In this document: one piece after another, positions 38,001 through 42,320 of the stretch
Position numbering within the stretch: the stretch's first letter is position 1
Layout of the letters: each line of letters starts with the position of its first letter
DNA from: Clitoria ternatea
Taxonomy: Eukaryota; Streptophyta; Magnoliopsida; Fabales; Fabaceae
Length of the DNA: 64,000 nt
Direction of reading: 5' to 3'
Assembly (NCBI GenBank): GCA_037962975.1
Contig: CM075669.1
Coordinates: 80,582,001 to 80,646,000 of the forward strand
The notes under the pieces: generated by a model
What the model saw: only the letters and a program-made list of their open reading frames with translations
Databases searched by the model: none
Told to the model about the DNA's origin: nothing
Made by a program: the position numbers and the translations under genes

Positions 38001-41000
38001 AGAGCAATAGGAATATCACTATCGGAGGACGGACCTGGAGGAGACGGAAGAATTGGCTCCAAAGGTAAGTCAGATGGGACTTCATCGGGAGGAACCTGCA
38101 AAGTAGGACGGGGCCGACGGTGGTATACCTGAAGAGGACGAGGTGGATCGGTTGGAACATTTGTGACCTTAGGAGACTGAAGTATAACCTGCAAGGGAGA
38201 AACAGAAGCAGGAACAGGAGAAACAGGACGAGACGCAGAGTTGTCCCCGGTAGGTTCTGTAAAATAGGGACAAGACTCAAAAAAAGGTAACATCAGCAGA
38301 AACAAAGTAACGATGAAGACTAGGAGAGTAACATTTGTAACCTTTTTGAGACCTTGTATAACCAAGAAACACACATTTAGTAGCCCGGGCAGAAAGTTTA
38401 TCATTACCCAGGCCAAGATTGTGGACAAAACAAGTAGAACCAAAAACACGAGGGGGTAAAGAATATAAAGATTGATGAGGAAACAAGATGGAATAAGGTA
38501 CCTAATTATCAAGAACAGATGAGGGCATGCGATTAATTAAATAACAGGCAGTAAGAACAGCATCCCCCCAAAACCGATGAGGAACATTACCATGTAAAAG
38601 AAGTGTTCGAGTTGTTTCAACAAGATGGTGGTTTTTTCTCTTTGCAATGTCATTCTGTTGAGGAGTATGAGCACAAGATGTTTGATATAAAATCCCATGA
38701 AAGACCAAAAAAGTTTGAAATGAATTAGATAAATACTCACGGGCATTATCACTACGTAAGGTACGTACGTATAGGAACACCAAACTGAGTTTGAATTTCA
38801 TTGCAAAAATTTTTAAATATTGAAAACAACTCAGAATGTTTTTTCATTAAAAATAACCAGGTGCACCTAGAGTAATCATTAATAAAGGATACAAAATATT
38901 GATATCCTAAAGTAGAGACAGTACGACACGGACCCCAAATATCTGAGTGGACCAAAGTAAAAGGAGACGCAGCTCGACCTGAGACTCGATTATTAAAAGA
39001 AGGTACTTGCACAATATTCGCCATCCTGGGGGATGACCATGTAATAAAAAACATCGATCAATAGTATGGCCAAGCTTATGACAATGCTTACACTTGGGGC
39101 GGGGTCTGCCAAAACGACGATTGTTGTTGCGGTCCTGAGCAAGTAGAGCAGAGAAGTCAGCCTCAATGGGAATGGGCATCAAAGGAGCGGGCGGAGTAGT
39201 GGCAGACTGGGCCTTGGCTCGCATTAGAGTTGACCAAGTGGAGTCCATGGTAGGGACCACACGAGAGCCAAGAATTTACTCACGAACAACCGCATATTCA
39301 GGAGGAGGAAGACCATGTAAGGCTAACGCCATAAACAGTTTGCGATGGTTCTCAAGATATGTGGACGGATTGTCAGCAAGGGAAAAACTTCATTCAGATC
39401 ATGAAGAACGCCATTGACGCGGCCTAAATAATCAGAGATAGGACCAGTGATCTGCTGAGGAGTGAGAAGCTACATAAGAGCGTCGCAAACACCATATAAC
39501 CGCTGAGTATCATTGGTATGAAGAAGCTTGGCCTGCGCCCAAAGAGATTCACAGATGTCGTAAGGGCGAAATATCTGTTTGAGTGGGGGATAGAGTGGAT
39601 CACAGAATGCTGCAAAGTTGGGCATCAAGAGCGCTCCATTTCATTGGCAGCAATAGTGTCTTCTTTGGTAGTAAGGTGATCAAGATAACCATGACCCTTA
39701 AACCAAAGTTTAACGTCGGACGCCCATGTGGCATAGTTGGTGTAGGGTATTGAGAACACTAAGAGAACTGGTAATAGGAGGATCAGTCTTCGCTGCGGCA
39801 GGGGTAGCCATCAGAGGAGAAAGAAAGTCACACACAGCAGAGCAAAACGGACTTGAACAGCGTTAAACGATGTTCGAAACTGACAAATAAGGGCAGAATC
39901 TGAAAGTAGAGAGAGGGGCGAGTTGATTGGTGCCAGTCGGAGTACGGAGCTACCACGCGCCGCCACACGCCGGTGGAGACGCGGCCAAGAGAGAGAAACC
40001 CGCGGACAGAGATGCCGCGCGTGGGAGCGCGTGCGGCGGCCGGAGGGGGTGGGCTTCTAGGGTTTAGCCGATCTGGGGGGGCGGTTCCGATCTCGGGGGT
40101 GGTGGCTGGAAAAGCCAGAAAAGAGGGGCGGCGGTTCTGGGGTACCAGAACAGGTGGTCAGAGAGATGGACACGACCGATGGGAAGAGAAGAAAGCGGAG
40201 AAACCTGGAATATAGGCACAGGTTTCAAAACAAAATTTTCACAGTGAGCAGTGGGCCCACTGGGTAAACACGGATTAGGGTTGCCTCTAGTTAGGCTCTA
40301 GATACCATGTTAAGAATGAGGAAACCTAGAGGCATTGGATGAATTCCGTGTGTTTGAATACACAACGGGTTAGCATATTTATAATAATGAAATAATAAAT
40401 ACAGGATCATAATATAATCATATACAATCAATCCTAATCAATTTACAATATTCTAACATAAATAATAATTGATTTGTTTTTGCAAATAACATCACTTAGA
40501 TATAAATGTAACCTGAATCCAAACAACTTGCATTTCATGTCTAAACACAATTATTTTCTACAAGTAATGTGCCAACTGGTGGGGAAACAAAAGAGAAGTA
40601 TCATTCAGATGGGCAAAAATGGAAATGCAATGAGCAGGAAATGAGAAAAAACTGGTGCAAATGAAAAAAAATAAACGGAAAAAAATAATTCAAATTAGTT
40701 TAGATAATCATGCAAATAGGAAAAAAATAAAATGAATGTGAAATGAACATTCAATTTAACAGAAAAGTTGAGAATAAAATCATATAGATGAACAAGAAAA
40801 TGGACGGAAAATAAGTTGTTAGATGATCCCTCAATTATACTATATATAGAAAACAATAAAATATTTAATATATAATTAATAATGAAGTTTTTCTTATTAA
40901 TTTTTTTATTTTGGGGACGTAAATATTATATAGCAGATAGATTATCTTATGAAAGAATCAATTCATATTTTGAGGGGTTAATAGGTGATTGCTGGTTCGT

Positions 41001-41616
41001 ATGCTCTCTCTCTCTCATTACGGTTACTTTTGCTTCTCTACCTTGTATTCTTTCCTTGGCTTTGTATTAGCAAATTATGAATCAGCACTGTACAATTTCT
41101 CGACTCACTCTTCTTCCCCGTGAATGGTAATGTTTGGGAGCATAAATGATATTTTGTTAGGACACTGGATACCCTAATCAATATAGAGAGAGGAATAATA
41201 GCATTTGAAAAATAGGAGGGAAAGAAGAGAGGGTACTCTTTGGTTTTGCCGTTTTGGAGTGGAAATAGGGAGGGTGGGTTCAGGTCTCTCGAACACCTGG
41301 GAGAATGGGAGGGTAGAGTGATATTCAGAATTATATCTTATTGTATCTCTGTTCTGTTCTGTATCATAATGTATCAGAGGCAGTTTCTGTAATTAAGGTG
41401 TTTCCATTTTCTGAACCAGTTCTTGTGATTTTGTCCTTTTAATAATGTCGTTGTTGTAACAGTTCAAAACTAATTCAAAACTCTGCTGCTATTCATTTTT
41501 CCTTAATTAATGCAGTAATTATGATTTCATCATTGCAGGAGGGACCGTTACCGCATAATGATCGTCTACAATATCAGTTACCAGACTTGTATCCTGCTCC
41601 TCTCCATAGATGTTGA
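5823..41616 (+). CDS. FTSHI4: FTSHI4, chloroplast FtsH-like AAA protein (19 exons, ~983 aa)
   Basis: Nineteen exons join in frame with GT-AG introns to a ~983-residue protein ending at TGA 41614-41616. Order: Ser/Pro-rich transit peptide (about 1-46), TM1 (~130-145), a charged linker, TM2 (~409-423), AAA ATPase with Walker A GPPGTGKT (509-516), Walker B FVFVDEID (563-570) and arginine-finger region RPGRIDRR (630-637), then an M41 peptidase domain with HEAGH (745-749) and Asp824. The usual FtsH pore-loop FVG is absent; the segment reads EKSGAARIN (542-550). Known for the family: FtsHi4 is a plastid envelope member of the FtsH12-FtsHi complex tied to protein import, and the Arabidopsis gene is required for embryo development. 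Despite the family label 'probable inactive', the zinc ligands look intact here. Introns 10 and 18 are inflated by transposons. The assignment rests on near-colinear remembered similarity across the whole protein. Confidence 0.93.
6183..7624 (+). other. FTSHI4 intron 1
   Basis: This is a 1442-bp AT-rich intron. Near 6870-6975 a stretch repeating 'GATACATATCC / GTATCGATG / GGATACCGATACATG' resembles a dispersed repeat that also appears in intron 3 near 9540-9610 and 10165-10250. No coding content is seen. Confidence 0.6.
7625..7809 (+). CDS. FTSHI4: FTSHI4 exon 2 (TM1)
   Basis: Encodes NIENWEPKRIGALVLY and onward through the first hydrophobic segment (RIGALVLYIFVVAFA, about 129-143), then the conserved EAYMEALIPEPSP. 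It is bounded by ACAG and GTCAGC and ends in phase 2. Confidence 0.92.
7810..8005 (+). repeat. FTSHI4 intron 2 with (TA)n microsatellite at ~7856-7892
   Basis: A 196-bp intron, about one fifth of which is an uninterrupted TA dinucleotide run. It is likely length-polymorphic. Confidence 0.85.
8006..8232 (+). CDS. FTSHI4: FTSHI4 exon 3
   Basis: Starts by completing an Arg codon and continues FKKGMWKETMPKG, ERPDGTLVHDTSYVGEDAWD, then an acidic/lysine-rich coiled segment ending KKLTKGLGISG. Phase 1 at the 3' end (first G of GGC). Confidence 0.92.
8233..10544 (+). other. FTSHI4 intron 3
   Basis: A 2.3-kb AT-rich intron without recognised coding sequence. The stretch 8560-8720, with repeated AAGCTTAT-type motifs, and the 9540-10260 stretch, with CCAATACTGGTATCC-type motifs, look like old dispersed repeats but show no clear termini. 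Confidence 0.5.
10545..10819 (+). CDS. FTSHI4: FTSHI4 exon 4
   Basis: Encodes EVQIEGTWRERLYKWREI through DSLNAKYVVEFDMKEVENSL to RYRPKLPYTYFLDKLDSSE, the soluble linker between the two membrane segments. Ends in phase 0 before GTGAGT. Confidence 0.92.
10820..11404 (+). other. FTSHI4 intron 4, 5' part
   Basis: AT-rich intron sequence upstream of the copia remnant. No feature recognised. Confidence 0.5.
11405..12363 (-). mobile_element. copia remnant in FTSHI4 intron 4, related to elements A/B/C
   Basis: The right end matches the A/B/C family. It has a leader with GCAATGGGCACACTGG..GATTAGGGATGCCTCTCGTTAGG, a degraded PBS (GTGATACCA on plus) and an LTR at 12185-12363 ending TTCTAACA. The left end retains a CTATCCCTCAAGTTGAAGC stretch resembling the polypurine-tract side of those elements, so most of gag-pol is deleted. 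The open frames at 11632-12144 (+) and 11691-12137 (-) lie in this leader and are not considered genes. Confidence 0.6.
12185..12363 (-). repeat. LTR of the intron 4 copia remnant
   Basis: Starts CGTTAAGG (for TGTTAAGG) directly after the PBS-like GATACCA, contains the family phrase TGAATTCCAT..ACACAC and ends CTTCTAACA. No partner LTR could be delimited. Confidence 0.55.
12514..12591 (+). CDS. FTSHI4: FTSHI4 exon 5
   Basis: Twenty-six codons, VAAVVFAEDLKRLYVTMKEG to FPLEFV, between CACAG and GTAAGT, phase 0 both sides. Confidence 0.9.
12708..12950 (+). CDS. FTSHI4: FTSHI4 exon 6 (TM2)
   Basis: Encodes VDIPLDPHLFEIITSSG, then the second hydrophobic segment VVIALLPGILILWLI (about 409-423), then a basic stretch leading into the AAA module. 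Splice sites TAG|GTTG and CTG|GTAAGC. Confidence 0.92.
12951..13374 (+). other. FTSHI4 intron 6
   Basis: A 424-bp AT-rich intron. Nothing else recognised. Confidence 0.6.
13375..13515 (+). CDS. FTSHI4: FTSHI4 exon 7
   Basis: Encodes PVGDVGETKSMYKEVVLGGD to YERDVQFVR, the lead-in to the AAA domain. Phase 0; splice sites TCAG|CCAG and CGG|GTAAAA. Confidence 0.9.
13613..13780 (+). CDS. FTSHI4: FTSHI4 exon 8 (Walker A)
   Basis: Encodes GVLLSGPPGTGKTLFARTLS with an intact P-loop Lys515-Thr516, then FVFASGAEFTD. The position where FtsH proteases carry the FVG pore loop reads EKSGAARIN (542-550), with no aromatic residue. Confidence 0.94.
13781..15024 (+). other. FTSHI4 intron 8, 5' part
   Basis: AT-rich intron with short open frames that have no recognisable protein signal. 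Confidence 0.5.
15025..15394 (+). mobile_element. TRIM-like element in FTSHI4 intron 8
   Basis: Two related ~118-bp repeats (15025-15141 and 15276-15394) both start TGTTGAAAGTCT and end AATTTAAGA. The first is followed by TGATATTAAAGTC, a decayed version of the TGGTATCAGAGCC PBS. The 134-bp interior has no coding capacity. Flanks CAATT (15020-15024) and CTATT (15395-15399) form a 4/5 TSD. Confidence 0.65.
15499..15611 (+). CDS. FTSHI4: FTSHI4 exon 9 (Walker B)
   Basis: Encodes APCFVFVDEIDAIAGRHARK with Walker B Asp567-Glu568, then RRRATFEALIAQLDG. Ends in phase 2 before GTAAGT. Confidence 0.94.
15612..16229 (+). other. FTSHI4 intron 9
   Basis: A 618-bp AT-rich intron. No further feature recognised. 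Confidence 0.5.
16230..16446 (+). CDS. FTSHI4: FTSHI4 exon 10 (second region of homology)
   Basis: Completes Asp597, then KEKTGVDRVSLRQAIIFICA, TNRPDELD and RPGRIDRR with both arginine-finger candidates (Arg630, Arg633), ending VDFGK. Donor GTATAAG opens the 11.4-kb intron 10. Confidence 0.93.
16447..16684 (+). other. FTSHI4 intron 10, start, up to element C
   Basis: AT-rich host intron ending in the AGTAG that is duplicated on the far side of element C. Confidence 0.7.
16685..16847 (-). repeat. element C 3' LTR
   Basis: Plus strand TGTTTCAAAC...TTCTAACA, 163 bp, followed on the plus strand by CTCCCCCTCAAG, which is the polypurine tract on the minus strand. Confidence 0.9.
16855..17058 (-). 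pseudogene. element C RNase H, C-terminal part
   Basis: Encodes HERTKHIEVDSNFIREKIV and NDQLADVLTKSL, the standard copia RNase H C-terminus. It is cut off at its N-terminal side by insertion of element D after the AGAAG target. Confidence 0.85.
17064..17276 (+). repeat. element D 5' LTR
   Basis: Runs from TGTAGAAGGG to AGCTAATA. The PBS follows immediately, so the 3' terminal dinucleotide is TA rather than CA. It contains a TATATAAATAGG TATA-like box near 17178 and a CT-rich tail. Confidence 0.88.
17277..17290 (+). other. element D primer binding site
   Basis: TGGTATCACAGAGC lies directly after the LTR. It matches the initiator Met-tRNA complement with a two-base insertion relative to TGGTATCAGAGC. 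Confidence 0.8.
17323..18711 (+). pseudogene. element D gag, zinc knuckle and protease
   Basis: Starts MTTNPPPPPPPPSRPP; the N-terminal gag core (NNYLLWKQQIEPVIKGYRLH) and the LLSWLQSSISAPIL region follow. An in-frame TGA at 17815-17817 interrupts gag. Past it come an RGR-rich stretch, a CCHC knuckle (C-Q-L-C-x4-H-x4-C) and the protease core WYPDSGASMHIT. The frame is lost in a T-run near 18702-18709, giving a stop at 18709-18711. Gag would package RNA and the protease would cut the polyprotein; as read, neither is expressed as one product. Confidence 0.88.
18683..20791 (+). pseudogene. element D integrase and reverse transcriptase
   Basis: A 702-codon open frame offset by one from gag. It holds the GAG-pre-integrase (HARLGHPNVNTL..CSSCCLGKAHKL), the integrase with YSDLWGP (first Asp) and QTDWGGEY (second Asp; the usual Asn after it is Trp), and NGIVEWKRRH carrying the Glu. 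A Pro/Ser-rich linker follows, then RT (WVFRIKENPDGSINKYKARL, LDVSNAFLND, YVDDIIITG). A TAG at 20789-20791 truncates it before the connection region. The catalytic aspartates of RT are present. Confidence 0.9.
20828..21600 (+). pseudogene. element D RT tail and RNase H
   Basis: The RT tail (SLYRSVVGALQYLTITRPDL) is in the same frame as the upstream RT; a frameshift near 20990 moves to the frame of RILRYLKGTIGFGLHFLP. The RNase H domain follows, with AYCDSDWAADPDDRRSTS, EAEYRSMALASQE, LCDNQSTVAL and HIPSQDQLADALTK. It ends at TGA 21598-21600, just before the polypurine-like tract and 3' LTR. Confidence 0.88.
21614..21835 (+). repeat. element D 3' LTR
   Basis: TGTAGAAGGG...AGCTAATA, 222 bp, preceded by GCTTGTGCGGGAG. 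An extra CT-rich 9-mer accounts for the length difference from the 5' copy. Confidence 0.88.
21841..21986 (-). pseudogene. element C RNase H, middle part
   Basis: Encodes SAEAEYRDMVLATCELIWLN through LICDNQAALHISS. It is bounded on the left by element D and on the right by the solo Cassandra-like LTR, so this RNase H is in three pieces. Confidence 0.85.
21987..22393 (+). mobile_element. solo Cassandra-like LTR carrying 5S rRNA sequence
   Basis: A 407-bp unit, TGTGACATCCC...GGGGCGTTACA, flanked by ACCGA (21982-21986) and ACCGC (22394-22398), a 4/5 TSD. At 22230-22312 it contains a 5S rRNA-like segment: TTAAGCGTGCTT, then GGATGGGTGACCTCCTGGGA, the 5S internal control region. Family knowledge: Cassandra TRIMs carry 5S-derived Pol III promoter sequence in their LTRs. 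No second LTR or internal domain lies alongside, so it is a solo LTR. Confidence 0.85.
22230..22312 (+). promoter_or_regulatory. 5S rRNA-like Pol III internal promoter within the solo LTR
   Basis: Matches the 3' half of plant 5S rRNA (GTTAAGCGTGCTT..GGGATGGGTGACCTCCTGGGAAG), corresponding to the A-box, intermediate element and C-box region. It is not a 5S gene because the 5' half and the usual terminator context are missing. Confidence 0.7.
22394..23256 (-). pseudogene. element C reverse transcriptase, C-terminal half
   Basis: Minus-strand pieces include MNVFLHGDLTEVYMEQPPGF and RLRKSLYGLKQSPRTWFGRF at 23234-22992. Downstream is a frameshifted RT tail with DEYGHTR-type decay, then the start of RNase H up to the solo LTR. 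The YVDD region sits at about 22985-22995 and is disrupted by the frame change after GCVC. Confidence 0.75.
23256..24422 (-). pseudogene. element C integrase C-terminus and RT N-terminus
   Basis: Pieces show MRSDNTREYLSIAF (second integrase Asp), NGIAERK (Glu), HRFWGDAILTACYLINRMPS, a GYTRSQKGYKCYSPS patch, a Pro/Ser-rich linker, then TWDLVPLPSGKTVVGCRWVY and RLKARLVAKGYTQ of RT. At least two frameshifts separate them. Confidence 0.8.
24490..25719 (-). pseudogene. element C gag C-terminus, CCHC, protease, GAG-pre-integrase, integrase start
   Basis: A 409-codon open frame, the longest surviving part of element C. It contains the gag tail (FFMALALHGLPPKYEVVREQ), knuckle C-K-H-C-x4-H-x4-C, protease WVLDSGATDHITG, HARLGHPSLHKL..CESCQLGKH, and HSDIWGPC with the first integrase Asp. 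Frames on both sides are shifted relative to it, so it is part of a broken polyprotein. Confidence 0.85.
25880..26140 (-). pseudogene. element C gag, N-terminal part
   Basis: The probable gag start is the ATG at 26140 (MVAAAVTGPITILN), followed by KFDETNYRIWASDVKLWFKG, the conserved copia gag N-terminus. The frame is lost near 25880. Upstream codons in the same frame belong to the GC-rich leader. Confidence 0.75.
26200..26650 (-). other. element C GC-rich untranslated leader
   Basis: A clearly GC-richer block between gag and PBS in otherwise AT-rich intron. Phrases such as GGTTCCGATCCAGGGG and GTGGCCGG recur in the leader of element B. It lies where the 5' UTR of the element RNA would be, antisense to FTSHI4. 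Plus-strand open frames here have no protein signal. Confidence 0.6.
26651..26662 (-). other. element C primer binding site
   Basis: The minus strand reads TGGTATCTAGAG next to the LTR, the initiator-Met PBS with one substitution. Confidence 0.8.
26663..26825 (-). repeat. element C 5' LTR
   Basis: A 163-bp plus-strand TGTTTCAAAC...GTCTAACA immediately before the AGTAG TSD. It is collinear with the left LTR with about 11 substitutions. Confidence 0.9.
27294..27306 (+). other. TRIM primer binding site
   Basis: TGGTATCAAAGCC directly after TTTAACA, an initiator-Met PBS with one substitution (A for G). Confidence 0.7.
27375..27566 (+). repeat. 63-bp tandem repeat (about three copies)
   Basis: The word AAGTCCC or its variant recurs at 27375, 27438, 27501 and 27564, exactly 63 bp apart. 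Each unit carries CCACCC[A/G]TATTCATCC, CTCCATTC[T/C], a GAGTG-rich tract and GTGTGTTAA. The open frames over it are low-information shadows. Confidence 0.85.
27802..27873 (+). CDS. FTSHI4: FTSHI4 exon 11 (AAA lid)
   Basis: Twenty-four codons LVFRTVGFSGADIRNLVNEA..AIMS, the AAA+ sensor-2/lid segment. It joins exon 10 in phase 0 across the transposon-filled intron 10. Confidence 0.94.
27874..28655 (+). other. FTSHI4 intron 11
   Basis: A 782-bp AT-rich intron. No other feature recognised. Confidence 0.6.
28656..28775 (+). CDS. FTSHI4: FTSHI4 exon 12
   Basis: Encodes VRKGHSKIFQQDIVDVLDKQ and LLEGMGVLLTEEEQQKCEES, the linker from the AAA lid to the peptidase domain. Phase 0. Confidence 0.93.
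28858..28974 (+). CDS. FTSHI4: FTSHI4 exon 13 (HEAGH)
   Basis: Encodes ISSEKKRLLAVHEAGHVVLA through HLFPRFDWHAFSQLLPGGK. The HExxH zinc motif (His745, Glu746, His749) is intact. Confidence 0.94.
29072..29245 (+). CDS. FTSHI4: FTSHI4 exon 14 (M41 domain, third ligand)
   Basis: Encodes ETAVSVFYPREDMLDQGYTT, FGYMKMQMVVAHGGLCAEH, then TDGGRDDLEKITK. Asp824 in GGRDDLEKIT aligns with the third zinc ligand of FtsH (context NDxxxAT). Confidence 0.92.
29246..30224 (+). other. FTSHI4 intron 14
   Basis: A 979-bp intron with a purine-rich stretch near 29380-29520. No transposon signature recognised. Confidence 0.55.
30225..30344 (+). CDS. FTSHI4: FTSHI4 exon 15
   Basis: Encodes IAREMVISPQNKKLGLIPLT through DRPDSPDGELIRYR, continuing the M41 helical region. 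Splice sites TCAG|ATTG and AGA|GTATAA. Confidence 0.92.
30447..30521 (+). CDS. FTSHI4: FTSHI4 exon 16
   Basis: Twenty-five codons WDDPQVIPANMTLEVSELFS and RELTR. Phase 0. Confidence 0.91.
30522..30920 (+). other. FTSHI4 intron 16 with (TG)n(TA)n near 30552-30577
   Basis: A 399-bp intron with a short GT/TA microsatellite near its 5' end. Nothing else recognised. Confidence 0.55.
30921..31028 (+). CDS. FTSHI4: FTSHI4 exon 17
   Basis: Encodes YIEETEELAMNALRDNMHIL and DWVARELLERSRITGL, the C-terminal helical part. Phase 0. Confidence 0.92.
31029..31518 (+). other. FTSHI4 intron 17
   Basis: A 490-bp intron. Nothing else recognised. Confidence 0.55.
31519..31599 (+). CDS. FTSHI4: FTSHI4 exon 18
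   Basis: Twenty-seven codons EVEEKLKELSPVMFEDFVKP and FQINLDE. The donor GTACTT opens the 9.9-kb intron 18. Confidence 0.92.
31725..31867 (+). repeat. 73-bp direct tandem duplication in intron 18
   Basis: Two adjacent copies start TTATTAGAATTAGGAATAG at 31725 and 31798 and end CACCTATACCTTCTT. They differ at only a few positions. Confidence 0.85.
32038..32090 (+). repeat. (TTA)n microsatellite
   Basis: About 17 uninterrupted ATT/TTA units. It creates a poly-Tyr shadow frame with no biological meaning. Confidence 0.95.
32306..32640. mobile_element. Stowaway-like MITE in intron 18
   Basis: The terminal inverted repeat CTACCTCCGTCCCTAAATAT matches the complement of the right end (ATATTTAGGGACGGAGGTAG), flanked by TA on both sides (32304-32305 and 32641-32642). 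Length is 335 bp, AT-rich, no ORF. TA target and CTCCGTCCC ends fit the Tc1/mariner Stowaway class. Confidence 0.85.
32643..33111. other. AT-rich intron 18 spacer
   Basis: Purine-rich, A-rich sequence with recurring GAAAATAA / AATAGG words. The stretch 40500-40830 has a similar texture. No feature recognised. Confidence 0.4.
33279..33429 (-). repeat. element A 3' LTR
   Basis: Plus strand TATTGAGGTT...TTCTAACA; the first dinucleotide is TA where TG is expected. Followed by CCCCCCTCTAGC (minus-strand polypurine tract). Confidence 0.8.
33450..34810 (-). pseudogene. element A RT and RNase H remnant
   Basis: Nucleotide collinearity with element B across RNase H and RT is clear, including the segments equivalent to CDKLGAYDL, ELIWLKQLLEELKFGE and the YVDD region near 34370-34385. 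No long frame survives. Confidence 0.75.
34811..35460 (-). pseudogene. element A gag, CCHC and protease remnant
   Basis: Conceptual minus translation gives a knuckle-like C-x2-C..H remnant at about 35190-35260 and a protease-side stretch related to QTGNSFVGVSHSLGPWVLD at 35020-34920, with many stops. GAG-pre-integrase and integrase are deleted between about 34800 and 34820. Confidence 0.65.
35909..36059 (-). repeat. element A 5' LTR
   Basis: 151 bp, preceded on the plus strand by GGCTCTGGAGACCA, a decayed PBS complement, and ending TTCTAACA before GATTT. Confidence 0.8.
36298..36448 (-). repeat. element B 3' LTR
   Basis: TGTTAAGAATG...TTCTAACA on the plus strand, followed by CTCCCCCTCAAGC (polypurine tract on minus). 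Confidence 0.93.
36456..36848 (-). pseudogene. element B RNase H
   Basis: 130 codons: MVSWKSKKQSVVARSSAEVE, YRAMALATCELIWLKQLLEE, LICENQAALYIS (family DN to EN), HIEVDCNFIIEKI, NDQLTHVLTKSL. A frame change separates it from the RT at 36876. Confidence 0.88.
36876..37502 (-). pseudogene. element B reverse transcriptase, C-terminal part
   Basis: 208 codons with YVDDIVITG (both catalytic Asp), YFLGIKVAQSRSGIVISQRK, the family phrase KPVDTPMDPN and YRRLVGKLNYLTVTRPDIS, ending with YSDADCAGYPIDRRST of the RNase H start. Confidence 0.88.
37496..37837 (-). pseudogene. element B reverse transcriptase, N-terminal part with deletion
   Basis: Shows TWDLVPLPSGKTVVGCRWVY, RLVAKGYTQIFGFDYGDTFS and PVAKMASVR, then an abrupt out-of-frame tail. 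Compared with element C, the segment encoding LDIMNVFLHGDLTEVYMEQ is absent at about 37610, removing the first RT catalytic Asp. Confidence 0.85.
37841..38801 (-). pseudogene. element B integrase C-terminal region and linker
   Basis: Pieces carry RSDNAREYLSNSFQTF (second Asp), HRFWGDAVLTACYLINRMPS, CVFLGYTRSQKGYKCYSPS and a Pro-rich linker up to the RT. Frames change at 38502 and about 38280. Confidence 0.82.
38752..39260 (-). pseudogene. element B zinc knuckle joined directly to integrase core
   Basis: The knuckle C-K-H-C-x4-H-x4-C (39260-38907 frame) is followed after MANIVQVPS by FNNRVSGRAASPF and HSDIWGPC. In element C these two phrases are separated by the whole protease and GAG-pre-integrase, so about 650-700 bp are missing here near 39000. 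Confidence 0.85.
39261..39820 (-). pseudogene. element B gag, frameshifted
   Basis: Collinear with element C gag at nucleotide level, with short frames only. The likely start region is near 39811, where the plus strand reads GGGGTAGCCATCAGAGG. Confidence 0.7.
39830..40294 (-). other. element B GC-rich leader
   Basis: GC-rich 5' leader homologous to that of element C (GGTTCCGATCTCGGGGG, CACGCGCCGCCACACGC). It lies between gag and PBS. Plus-strand frames here are shadows. Confidence 0.65.
40295..40307 (-). other. element B primer binding site
   Basis: Minus strand TGGTATCTAGAGC adjoining the 5' LTR, as in element C. Confidence 0.82.
40308..40458 (-). repeat. element B 5' LTR
   Basis: 151 bp, TGTTAAGAATG...TTCTAACA, one substitution (AAACCTAG for AAATCTAG) relative to the 3' copy. 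Confidence 0.93.
40464..41538 (+). other. FTSHI4 intron 18, 3' part
   Basis: AT-rich host intron after element B. No transposon termini recognised. Confidence 0.55.
41539..41616 (+). CDS. FTSHI4: FTSHI4 exon 19 (C-terminus)
   Basis: Encodes EGPLPHNDRLQYQLPDLYPA then PLHRC and the TGA stop. It joins exon 18 in phase 0 across the 9.9-kb intron; the acidic start and the ending PAPLHRC fit the family C-terminus. Confidence 0.9.
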   Translation, partial: EGPLPHNDRLQYQLPDLYPAPLHRC

Positions 41617-42289
41617 CACATTTAGTTCTTAAATGTGACAAACACACTTGCAACAGTTCTTATTTGGGGCAGAGAAGTGACTTTGATGGTGTTAACTTCT
41701 CAGCAGAAAGTCAACCTTATATGTACACAATCTTGAGACAGTTAGGGAATCAGGAAGAACAGGGTAGATGTTGTATAAAATTCCCATTTTCCTCTTCAGT
41801 GGGCCAGTCATGTATCTCCGGTGATGAATTCTTTTTGCAGGAATTGTCTTGCCAAATTAAATAGGCTTTTGGGGTGGGGGTACATGCTAGTCTTGTATGT
41901 CTATATTGAAATTTTGTAATCAATTTTTGTGGTTATAAAAATTTTCACATATTGTTATCGATGGATGAAACTTTTAGCCCTCGGAATTCAGTTTCATTTT
42001 GTGTATTTGCTTGTTTGAAGCTGAATCTATTGCCATGGATTGTAAGTTGTGGTATAAACCAAAGCATGGACAACCAAAGCATGGACAGGATATAACACGT
42101 GTAAAATGTAAGTTGTTATTAGGCATGAAAAAAAAAATCCATCCCCATAAGGAATCACACCGGAACATCGTGATTTGAGTGTTTACCCCGTATTTTTTAG
42201 TTGCGGGGGCGGGGATGGAAAAATAATTATTTACCCTACCCCCGCCTTCACCCTTGACCTAACATGATTAAATTATTAGAATATTCTTA

Positions 42290-42320
<31 letters not shown>

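Larger units (their letters stand above)
36298..40458 (-). mobile_element. copia element B (minus), young but internally deleted
   Basis: Perfect 5-bp TSD TAAAT (36293-36297 and 40459-40463). The 151-bp LTRs differ at one position by eye. Total 4161 bp against about 4950 for element C without its insertions. The protease plus GAG-pre-integrase block and a stretch of RT around the first catalytic Asp are missing. Remaining domains: leader, gag, CCHC, integrase, RT, RNase H. Confidence 0.93.
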
